Part shown: piece by piece, positions 16,720 through 24,103 of the stretch
How the letters are laid out: each line of letters starts with the position of its first letter
Numbering within the stretch: position 1 is the first letter of the stretch
From: Candidatus Thorarchaeota archaeon
GTDB lineage: Archaea; Asgardarchaeota; Thorarchaeia; Thorarchaeales; Thorarchaeaceae
Assembly (NCBI GenBank): GCA_016839445.1
Contig: JAEOUG010000060.1
Span: 1-47,508, forward strand
DNA length: 47,508 nt
Direction: 5' to 3'
Made by a program: the position numbers and the translations under genes
The notes under the pieces: generated by a model
What the model saw: the letters and a program-made list of their open reading frames with translations, nothing else
Databases searched by the model: none
Told to the model about the DNA's origin: nothing

Positions 16720-17925
16720 ATGGTTCACGACTACGTAGAAGACGAACTCAGCAAACGCAGTGTCTTCAAGTCAGAGCAGTTCCTATCGATTGACTATGTT
16801 CCAGAGAACCTACCACACCGCCAGAATGAACTGAGAACCCTTGCGCAGAACTTCAAGACGCTCATCGACTCTCCTGGTCAGACAAGTGTCAAATTCATCG
16901 TGGAGGGTCCTGTAGGAACAGGCAAGACCGCCGTAGTGAAACGTTTCTCGGAGCAGATGTTTCAAGCTGCAGACAGGCGGAATATCAGACTTCACACAAT
17001 TCATGTCAATTGCCGTGTCAACAAGACGGAATACCTAGTCTTCCTGAGAGCCCTACGCGAATTCAAACCAGAGTTCCCACGACGAGGGCACTCTCCCGAG
17101 GAACTCCTTCAGATGCTAGTAGAGGTTCTCGATGAGGAAGATCGGTACCTGCTTCTCATACTAGACGAGCTGGACTACTTCATCAGACAGAGAGGCGCAG
17201 ATATTCTCTATGATCTTACCCGGCTAACTGATGACAGGCTAAACGCCAGACAACGCGTTTCAATCATCAGCATAGGGCGCAGGATACCCCTTGACGAAGA
17301 TATTCTCGATTCTAGTACGCTTAGCACCCTGCAGCGAAATCTGCTTCGCTTCAATAGATATGACCGTATTGCGCTGTATGATATCCTACGCGACAGAGTG
17401 GACATGGCCTTTCGCAAGGACGTTGTGATGGAAGACACAGTCCAAGTGGTGGCTGACATTGCATCGGCTCCTGGTGATGCCAGATATGCTATCGAGCTTC
17501 TTTGGAGAGCTGGGAAGCAAGCAGACCGCGACATGAGTTCCAAGGTCATTCCAGACTACGCTCGCCGCGCGAAAGCAGACACTCACCCCGAGCTGCGAAA
17601 GGAGGTTCTTGCTAGTCTCCCTGCTCATCAGAGAATACTCCTCCTTTCTGCGGCCAGGCAGTTGCGAGAGAATCGTGGTGCCTATGTCACCATGGGTGAG
17701 GTTGAGGAAATGTATCAAACAGTCTGTGAGGAGTACGATGAAGAACCCAGATCACACACACAGATTTGGGAATGGGTTCAGGATCTCACGTCTCACGGTG
17801 TCATTGATACGAAGAAGTCAGGTTCTGGCCAGAGAGGACAGACCACTCTCATTGGGCTTTCAGACGTTCCTGCTGATATGCTCGAGGGGTTCCTGTCAGA
17901 CCTGCTTGATGATAATGACTCATGA
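16720..17925 (+). CDS. cdc6: Orc1/Cdc6 replication initiator
   Basis: A 401-residue AAA+ initiator that binds origin recognition boxes and helps load MCM. Walker A GPVGTGKTAVVKRF begins near residue 63, Walker B LLILDELDYF near 146, and sensor region SIISIGRR near 183. The C-terminal 130 residues (AHQRILLLSAARQL, VEEMYQTVCEEY, IWEWVQDLTSHGVIDTKKSGSGQRGQ) form the winged-helix DNA-binding domain. ATG start with GGAG 5 nt upstream. The intergenic region upstream is the most likely place for an origin, because archaeal origins often neighbour this gene. An ArsR-like regulator overlaps its 3' end. Confidence 0.96.
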   Translation: MVHDYVEDELSKRSVFKSEQFLSIDYVPENLPHRQNELRTLAQNFKTLIDSPGQTSVKFIVEGPVGTGKTAVVKRFSEQMFQAADRRNIRLHTIHVNCRVNKTEYLVFLRALREFKPEFPRRGHSPEELLQMLVEVLDEEDRYLLLILDELDYFIRQRGADILYDLTRLTDDRLNARQRVSIISIGRRIPLDEDILDSSTLSTLQRNLLRFNRYDRIALYDILRDRVDMAFRKDVVMEDTVQVVADIASAPGDARYAIELLWRAGKQADRDMSSKVIPDYARRAKADTHPELRKEVLASLPAHQRILLLSAARQLRENRGAYVTMGEVEEMYQTVCEEYDEEPRSHTQIWEWVQDLTSHGVIDTKKSGSGQRGQTTLIGLSDVPADMLEGFLSDLLDDNDS

Positions 17926-18223
17926 TGTGACCGATATGAATGGAGAACATCCTAGCAACGTGCCAATCGAGGAGCTCTTCTCTTCAAAAGGAAGAGTGAG
18001 GATTCTGAAGGAGTTGGCTACATCAAGCGAACTGAATATCTCAGAGCTCTGTCGACGGGTGGAGCTCAACCACAGTTCCACGAAATCACATCTTGAGGTG
18101 CTCCTTGCATCTGGTCTTGTTGAGGAGAAGAAGTTCGGCAGAATCAAGATCTACAGGTATAGGATTGAAGACATACGGGCCAGGTCAATCCGCAATCTGT
18201 TCAATCTCTGGGATTCAAGATAG
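17915..18223 (+). CDS. ArsR-like winged-helix regulator
   Basis: About 102 residues. The winged-helix core is SSKGRVRILKELATSSELNISELCRRVELNHSSTKSHLEVLLASGLVEEKKF, with the recognition helix around NHSSTKSHLEVL, followed by a beta wing (FGRIKIYRYRIEDIRA). Candidate starts are ATG 17915, overlapping orc1 by 11 bp, or ATG 17936. The frame is open much further upstream but that part is the out-of-frame shadow of orc1. It lies between orc1 and truA in a tight same-strand group, so it may regulate or simply ride in that operon. No ligand or metal residues were seen. Confidence 0.8.
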   Translation: MTHDVTDMNGEHPSNVPIEELFSSKGRVRILKELATSSELNISELCRRVELNHSSTKSHLEVLLASGLVEEKKFGRIKIYRYRIEDIRARSIRNLFNLWDSR

Positions 18224-18237
18224 GGGTCCAGAGAGCC

Positions 18238-19053
18238 ATGACTGACTACCTTGCACGTCTTTTCTATCTTGGAGACCGATATTATGGGTCTCAGTGTCAA
18301 CCTGACAAGACAACGGTCCAGGGAGAACTCATCAGGGCTACTTCCAAGTGGAGCGGCGAAGACCATTCCTCGCACTCGGTCAGAATCTCAGGCAGAACCG
18401 ATAGAGGGGTTCACAGTCTTGGGCAACTGGTCCTGATCTCGACAGAGAAGCATCTATGTCTCGACAAACTGAACAAGAACCTCCCTGATGATATCATTCT
18501 ATGGGCACTCACAGAGGCACCCGCCGACTTCCAGCCAAGATTCAGCGCGCTCATGAGGCACTACCGATACTACCTCGATGACTCTTGGGAGGCACTTGAC
18601 CTACGAAGAGTCCAGTCAGGGATTGATCAACTCATCGGGACTCACAACTTCCAGTTGGTTTCAAAACCTGATGGTGACAGAAACACCATGACAACCATCC
18701 TAAACATGGCCGTAGTTCGGACCGAAGCAGCACGTTATCTTGACGTATTTGGAACCAGCTTCCTATGGAAGTTCGTGAGGAAAGCCGTAACCTTGCTTCA
18801 ACGTATCGGCTCACATCAGCTAGATCCGGAATCAATCAGCAGCGTACTCCGAGGCAGCAGAACTTCTATTGCCGGGGGGATAGCTCCAGCGCCTCCAGAG
18901 AGGCTGGTGCTGGTTGAAACGGTAGTGCCCATAAGATTCAGAGTCAGCAAATACGCGCTCAGAGGAGTCCGAGTTCTTCTAGAGAAACGAATCGCATTCC
19001 TTCGCAGCAGTCTTGAGACTCTCGAGGAGAGCTTCAGTTACTTCACTGTTTGA
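18238..19053 (+). CDS. truA: tRNA pseudouridine(38-40) synthase TruA
   Basis: TruA isomerises uridines 38-40 in the anticodon arm. At 271 residues it is family-sized. The N-terminal strand YLARLFYLGDRYYGSQCQPD and the catalytic loop ISGRTDRGVHSLGQ (Asp55) are clear; RHYRYYL and GTHNFQLVSKPDGDRNTM follow, then LWKFVRKAVTLL, the C-terminal motif. It starts 14 bp after the winged-helix gene. Its 3' end overlaps that of the convergent rfcL gene by 11 bp. Confidence 0.95.
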   Translation: MTDYLARLFYLGDRYYGSQCQPDKTTVQGELIRATSKWSGEDHSSHSVRISGRTDRGVHSLGQLVLISTEKHLCLDKLNKNLPDDIILWALTEAPADFQPRFSALMRHYRYYLDDSWEALDLRRVQSGIDQLIGTHNFQLVSKPDGDRNTMTTILNMAVVRTEAARYLDVFGTSFLWKFVRKAVTLLQRIGSHQLDPESISSVLRGSRTSIAGGIAPAPPERLVLVETVVPIRFRVSKYALRGVRVLLEKRIAFLRSSLETLEESFSYFTV

Positions 19054-20251
19054 GGGCCTTCTTGTCAACGTCAAGCCACTCAGCGAAGCGCTTGAAGGAA
19101 CCCGGATTGAGTTTCACAAGTCGGTGAATGGTTTCCAAGTGAGTTCTCCTCGCCCGACTCCGCGAAACCAACCCTCTGTCTGCAAGTGCGGCCAACGCAT
19201 CTGCCTCCCTGTCCGTCGAACGGCTTCCCTGCCAGACAAGAAGTGGCCAACTTGGTCTTTCATACTCGACCTTCCTGAAGGGTGTTTCTGACCTGCTCAT
19301 AGCCACCTTACTAGCCATGAAATCGAAGAAATAGGAGAGGAGTTTCCAGTTCTGAGAATTCATTATTCTTCCAAGCACTAAATCGGCAAGTGATAGTCCA
19401 TCAAGACCATTCTCCAACTCGTGAACATCCAAGAAATGGAGGTGGATATTCTCTTCCACCCAGAGAAGGAGCGAGTCGTAGTCCAAATCAGAGTCTGAAA
19501 GAACATCGCGCGCGATGGCAGGGTCCACAGACATGAAGAAGCGCCTCAGTGTAGCATCTGAACCATGTCGAATGTCCCGCGAGGTCCTTAGAACATCATC
19601 GAGATTGCCTCGCTTGACGTGTGTTTCAAGGTCAGAAATCGCGGCACGAAGGTCTCCTCCTGCTCCGTCGGCAATCCGCTCAAGAGCCTCTAATGATACT
19701 GAGACGCTGTCACCTGAAGCAATCATCTTGAGCACGCCCACGATTTCATCATGTTCAATGGGTCTGTAAACGAAGACCTCACATACCGAATACAGGTCTT
19801 TCAACCGAGGACTCTCAGGGTCATTCGCTGTCATGATTATGGGGTGCATCGATTCCTTGATCACTTTTAGAATCGCACTGACTCCTCCTCGGTCGCTAGT
19901 TCCCGAGAGTCCGTCCACCTCATCAAGAAGGATGACTCTCCCTCGACCATCCAGAGTCTGCTGCGAGGCAGCTCGCCAGACCAATGTTTCAATCGCGCCC
20001 TTGTTCCTCTTGTCGCTCGAGTTGAATTCGACCAGTTCTAGGTCCAAATCAATGGCCAAAGCCCCGACAGATGCAGTCTTGCCAGTACCCGGTGGCCCAA
20101 CTAGTAGGGCGGCTCGGTTTTTGGGTACTCGTTTTTCCCAAGATGCCATCCATGTCTTCAGAGAATCAATCGCATCTGTGTTTCCGACTAGGTCTTCTCT
20201 ACTCTGCGGCCTGTGCTTCTCAGGCCAAGGAAGGTCGCCTCTCTCCGTCAA
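19043..20251 (-). CDS. rfcL: Replication factor C large subunit
   Basis: Clamp-loader subunit that, with RfcS, opens PCNA onto primed DNA. N-terminal AAA+ domain: Walker A VGPPGTGKTAS (52-61), Walker B VILLDEVDGL (106-114), sensor 1 MTANDPES. The collar domain follows (SLLLWVEENIHLHF, LVLGRIMNSQNWKLLSYFFDFMA). The protein stops at 402 residues with DVDKKALKQ. Most archaeal RfcL proteins carry a longer tail ending in a PCNA-interacting Q-x-x-L/I-x-x-F-F box, and none is visible here. The ATG overlaps the rfcS stop by 4 bp (ATGA), so the two are translationally coupled. Confidence 0.95.
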   Translation of the reverse strand: MTERGDLPWPEKHRPQSREDLVGNTDAIDSLKTWMASWEKRVPKNRAALLVGPPGTGKTASVGALAIDLDLELVEFNSSDKRNKGAIETLVWRAASQQTLDGRGRVILLDEVDGLSGTSDRGGVSAILKVIKESMHPIIMTANDPESPRLKDLYSVCEVFVYRPIEHDEIVGVLKMIASGDSVSVSLEALERIADGAGGDLRAAISDLETHVKRGNLDDVLRTSRDIRHGSDATLRRFFMSVDPAIARDVLSDSDLDYDSLLLWVEENIHLHFLDVHELENGLDGLSLADLVLGRIMNSQNWKLLSYFFDFMASKVAMSRSETPFRKVEYERPSWPLLVWQGSRSTDREADALAALADRGLVSRSRARRTHLETIHRLVKLNPGSFKRFAEWLDVDKKALKQ

Positions 20252-21204
20252 GTGCCACTACCCCGACTTAAGTGTGCCAAAAGCGATGAAATCTGCACTT
20301 CTCCGTCTGCCCCCTCGCCAACACGGAATTCAATCTCTGCGGTTCTCTCAATGGCCTCCATGCTCTCATCTGAGCTAAGATCGAGGTTCTGCACTTCCCT
20401 GTGAATCTGACGGACCAAGTCCACAGGTGACACACCCTGCTGATAGATCAGGCTCCTCAGCGACTCAAGTGATCTGAGGTATTCCCCGCCTCTGGCCTCA
20501 AGAAGCATTGCCCTTATCGATTCGGGGTTCGCTCTCCCCGAAATCGAGAAGACTATCTCATCGGTGACCTCCTTGCTTGCAGAGGAGGCCGCTTGAAGCA
20601 GATTAATCGCGGCCCTCATGTCTCCTTCTGAGAGATAGAGTATTGCAGTAATCCCTGCTGCATTGGCTTTGACTCCCTCATTCTTCGCTATGTACTTCAG
20701 CCTCTGGGTTATGTCTGCATCACTTAGCCTTGAGAATCTGAATACCGCACATCTTGATTGGATTGGTGGTATTATCCTGCTTGAGTAATTGCAGATTAGA
20801 ACCATACGACAGGACTGGGCATAGGATTCCATGGTTCGTCTCAATGCGTGCTGTGCATCCGCGGTAAGATGGTCTGCTTCATCAAGAACGAGTATCTTGA
20901 AGGGAGCTCCACCGGCTGGAAGTGTTCTGGCGAAGTTCTTGATTTGATTGCGTACTACGTCAATCCCTCTCTCATCACTCGCATTGAGTTCCATGAAGTT
21001 CCTGCTGAATGAATCTGCGAATAGGTCTCTGGACATAGCCATGGCTGCAGTTGTCTTGCTCGTGCCAGGTGGTCCGGCAAAGAGACAGTGAGGAACCGCC
21101 CTCGTCTCGACAAACTTCTGTAGACTCTCAATGATTGATTCTTGACCGATAATGTCGGCCAATGTGGGCGGCCGGTACTTCTCTGTCCAAAGATCCAGTT
21201 CCAT
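20248..21204 (-). CDS. rfcS: Replication factor C small subunit
   Basis: A 318-residue AAA+ clamp-loader ATPase (MELDLWTEKYRPPTLADIIGQ). Walker A is AGPPGTSKTT at 43-52: the Gly before the Lys of the G-x-x-x-x-G-K-T motif is Ser49. Walker B is LVLDEADHL (106-114), sensor 1 LICNYSS, arginine finger IQSRCAVFRF. The C-terminal collar helices are complete. It is the first gene of an rfcS-rfcL pair, divergent from gins23. The rest of the ATPase site is intact, so it is probably active, but the Ser substitution could lower nucleotide affinity. Confidence 0.95.
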   Translation of the reverse strand: MELDLWTEKYRPPTLADIIGQESIIESLQKFVETRAVPHCLFAGPPGTSKTTAAMAMSRDLFADSFSRNFMELNASDERGIDVVRNQIKNFARTLPAGGAPFKILVLDEADHLTADAQHALRRTMESYAQSCRMVLICNYSSRIIPPIQSRCAVFRFSRLSDADITQRLKYIAKNEGVKANAAGITAILYLSEGDMRAAINLLQAASSASKEVTDEIVFSISGRANPESIRAMLLEARGGEYLRSLESLRSLIYQQGVSPVDLVRQIHREVQNLDLSSDESMEAIERTAEIEFRVGEGADGEVQISSLLAHLSRGSGT

Positions 21205-21320
21205 TAGAGATACCCTTCTGCTCGTAGTTGTTGGATGCTAGTCAGTCTGCGGAGATTCCTCTGGCCTCTTAAATTGTTGTCCGCCCCGTTGTCTATTCGG
21301 CTCGCGAACTGAGAGAAACG

Positions 21321-21330
21321 GCTTTATCTC
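21321..21330 (+). promoter_or_regulatory. TATA box for gins23
   Basis: GCTTTATCTC lies 30-39 nt before the gins23 ATG at 21360, the usual archaeal spacing for a short leader. Confidence 0.45.
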
Positions 21331-21359
21331 CCCCCAATGTCTATCATGAGTGCACAGCC

Positions 21360-21914
21360 ATGAGGATAGTCAGCGAACTTGAACGCATGATGAGTCGGTT
21401 TGAGATGCTTTTCCTTAACGATTCAAGAGAATGCATATTCCTCAAGCCAGTAGAAGCGATTTCGCTAGCTGGTGAGCGAGTTGGCCCCTTTAAGAAGGGT
21501 GACAGATCCTATCTGCCAAACTGGGTGATCGAGAAGCTCCTAGTAGATGATCGAGTGGAAATTGCACCTGCTCACGCACATGAATCTCTCAGACGCCTTC
21601 AAAATCTCAACAGGGAAGAGGAAAAGCATAGGCAGCTTCAGGACTTCAACCCGTTTCTCTATGCAGCCATAGGTAGGAAGCTACTGCGCCTGCAGAGCGA
21701 TAAGACATCCATGGACCCGCGAAGATTCGAAGAGATAGAGAAGCTACAGAACCTTGCATCCCTCCTTGCAGAAACACGACTCTCAAAGATTCTGACAATC
21801 GCCAAGGCCAGAGCATTCAAGGACAAGAAGGAGCAGATGACGTACGAAGAGCAGTGGCTTTGCGAGGAATTGACATCCCTCTTGTCAGGATGGCGCCAAT
21901 ACATCGTGGGATAG
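21360..21914 (+). CDS. gins23: GINS complex subunit, BA domain order (Gins23)
   Basis: A 184-residue subunit of GINS, which joins MCM and a Cdc45/GAN protein in the replicative helicase complex. The small B domain comes first (FLKPVEAISLAGERVGPFKKGDRSYLPNWVIEKLLVDDRVEI, about 28-70). The helical A domain follows (about 75-184, ending EEQWLCEELTSLLSGWRQYIVG). B before A is the order in Psf2/Psf3 and archaeal Gins23, against A before B in Gins51/Sld5. It sits 100 bp upstream of mcm on the same strand, an arrangement known in other archaea. Confidence 0.82.
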   Translation: MRIVSELERMMSRFEMLFLNDSRECIFLKPVEAISLAGERVGPFKKGDRSYLPNWVIEKLLVDDRVEIAPAHAHESLRRLQNLNREEEKHRQLQDFNPFLYAAIGRKLLRLQSDKTSMDPRRFEEIEKLQNLASLLAETRLSKILTIAKARAFKDKKEQMTYEEQWLCEELTSLLSGWRQYIVG

Positions 21915-22013
21915 TGTATCCATGTTAGTGCCCTTAAATACAAGGACTAATGAACAGAAGAATCGGTGCACATTAGCAGAGGTCGTTCATCGTAGTACTA
22001 GAGGCTGAGGACA

Positions 22014-24083
22014 ATGGCAGAGTATGAGGACCCCCAAGAACGCATAGAGGAATTCCTGAGGACATACAAGGATGAACAGGGTAGCAAGGTATACTGGACG
22101 AAAATCGAACAGATGTCGATAGATGACAGAACCTCTCTGACAATTGATTTTCAGGATCTGATGACTTTCGACAATGAGTTTACCAGCCTCGCGGGACAGA
22201 ATCCGACTGCTTTCCTGAACATGGCATCTGACGCTTTGCATTCGGCTCTCAAGATTGCCGATCCGGAATACGTTGCCACTTTGGACAAGGGGTTCATCAA
22301 AGCCAGATTCATCAACTATCCTGACTTCGTCAAGCTTCGGGCAATTCGTGCAAAGCACATTGGGAAGATTCTGCAAGTCAGCGGGATTCTGATGAGGGCC
22401 AGTGAAGTCAAACCTCTGCTCGTGCAGGCTGTATTCCAGTGCAGGTTATGTGATACAGAGATACCCCAGGACCAAGAGGAGGGAAGATATACTGAGCCTC
22501 CACTGTGTCCAACGTGCGACAAGAAGACCCCCTTGCGTCTTCTTCCACAGAAATCAACCTTCAGAGACTGGCAGAAGGTCCGTGTGCAGGAGTCTCCAGA
22601 CGAGCTCCCTGCAGGAAGTATGCCTCGCTCTGCAGATGTGATTCTTGAGGGAGATATCGTAGACATATCGAGACCTGGGGACTTCGTTAGGATAACTGGC
22701 GTCTTGAAGACTACACCTGACTTCTCTCGAAGAGGCAGCAGACTGGCAACATTCAACGTGTTCCTTGAGGCTAATGGTGTTGAGGTGTCAGAGAAGGAGT
22801 TCGAGCAGGACGAGGCTTCAGATGAAGAAGAAAGGGAGATTGAGGAGCTGGCAAAGGACCCCTACATCCATCGGAGGATAATAAAATCGATAGCGCCAGC
22901 CATTCAGGGCCACCTTGACATCAAGGAATCGATTGCTCTCCTCATGTTTGGCGGAAGAGAGAAGCGATTACCCGATGGTACACGGCTACGTGAGAAGTCG
23001 AATGTCCTGATGATAGGAGACCCGGGAACCGGAAAGAGCCAGATACTGAAGTTTGTATCTGACATTGCTCCTCGAGGGCTATACACATCAGGAAAGGGTA
23101 CGACTGCTGCAGGTCTTACCGCAGCCGTGGTACATGATACAGATACGGGCGCTATGACCCTAGAAGCTGGAGCCCTAGTACTGGCCGACAAAGGAATCGC
23201 CTGCATTGACGAGTTTGATAAGATGGACCCCAACGATCGAACAGCAATCCACGAAGCGATGGAACAGCATACCGTCAGTATTGCCAAGGCTGGAATCGTC
23301 GCCACCCTGAATGCGCGGACTTCAATACTGGCAGCCGCAAACCCGACATTTGGAAGGTATGATCCAAACGAAACGATGCAAAGCAATATCCGTCTCCCAT
23401 TCACGATTCTCTCACGTTTTGACCTAATCTGGATAATCCGTGACACGATTGATGAAGAAGAGGATAGAAAACTTGCCTCCTTCATTCTTGGAATGCATCA
23501 GATGAAGCCGAAGGACGAAGGGGCCGATGAAGAACCACCCATTCCTCCTGATATGCTCAAGAAGTACATTGGTCATGCAAATCGCAGGTACTTCCCCGAA
23601 CTAAGTGACGAAGCAGTCGAAATCATAGAGTCATTCTATGTGAATATCAGAAAGGAGGCAGAGGGAGGCGCCATCCCCATCACAGCTCGTCAGCTAGAAT
23701 CACTGGTACGACTAGCTGAGGCGAGAGCCAAGATGGCACTTCGTCCAAAAGTCACTCGGGAGGATGCAGAAGCGGCGGTTCGATTGATGAGGAAGTCGCT
23801 GATTGAAGTAGCTGGCGATGAATCAGGTCAGATTGATGTCTACAAGGTCATGACCGGCTGGAGCACAGAACAGAGAACATCTTCGCAGGTCATTCTCAAG
23901 ACCGTTGAGGGAATGGAAGACGAAGGCATAGCCAGCATAGATAGAGATGATCTCATCCAGAGAGTGGTTTCTGCTGGAATAACCAGAGAGAAGGCCGAGG
24001 AGATAATCCAGAAGCTTGTCAATGATGGACTACTATACACACCCAAGCCCGGAAAGATACGGCGTGTGCGTGAGACAATGTGA
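22014..24083 (+). CDS. mcm: Replicative DNA helicase MCM
   Basis: A 689-residue replicative 3'-5' helicase. The N-terminal domain has a zinc motif (FQCRLCDTE then LCPTCDKK, about 140-170) and the beta hairpin. Within the AAA+ core are Walker A IGDPGTGKSQILK (about 336-348), Walker B ACIDEFDKM (about 397-405), sensor 1 AAANPTFGRYD and the arginine finger LSRFDLIW (about 464). A C-terminal winged helix follows (IQKLVNDGLLYTPKPGKIRRV). ATG start. CTTAAATAC at 21933-21941 may be its TATA box. hel308 starts 20 bp after the stop. Confidence 0.97.
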   Translation: MAEYEDPQERIEEFLRTYKDEQGSKVYWTKIEQMSIDDRTSLTIDFQDLMTFDNEFTSLAGQNPTAFLNMASDALHSALKIADPEYVATLDKGFIKARFINYPDFVKLRAIRAKHIGKILQVSGILMRASEVKPLLVQAVFQCRLCDTEIPQDQEEGRYTEPPLCPTCDKKTPLRLLPQKSTFRDWQKVRVQESPDELPAGSMPRSADVILEGDIVDISRPGDFVRITGVLKTTPDFSRRGSRLATFNVFLEANGVEVSEKEFEQDEASDEEEREIEELAKDPYIHRRIIKSIAPAIQGHLDIKESIALLMFGGREKRLPDGTRLREKSNVLMIGDPGTGKSQILKFVSDIAPRGLYTSGKGTTAAGLTAAVVHDTDTGAMTLEAGALVLADKGIACIDEFDKMDPNDRTAIHEAMEQHTVSIAKAGIVATLNARTSILAAANPTFGRYDPNETMQSNIRLPFTILSRFDLIWIIRDTIDEEEDRKLASFILGMHQMKPKDEGADEEPPIPPDMLKKYIGHANRRYFPELSDEAVEIIESFYVNIRKEAEGGAIPITARQLESLVRLAEARAKMALRPKVTREDAEAAVRLMRKSLIEVAGDESGQIDVYKVMTGWSTEQRTSSQVILKTVEGMEDEGIASIDRDDLIQRVVSAGITREKAEEIIQKLVNDGLLYTPKPGKIRRVRETM

Positions 24084-24103
24084 TGGCGTCGGAGAGCAAA
24101 TAG

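Noticed and set aside
17609..17914. Long N-terminal extension of the winged-helix regulator
   Set aside because: This part is the out-of-frame overlap with orc1; the domain itself starts after 17915.
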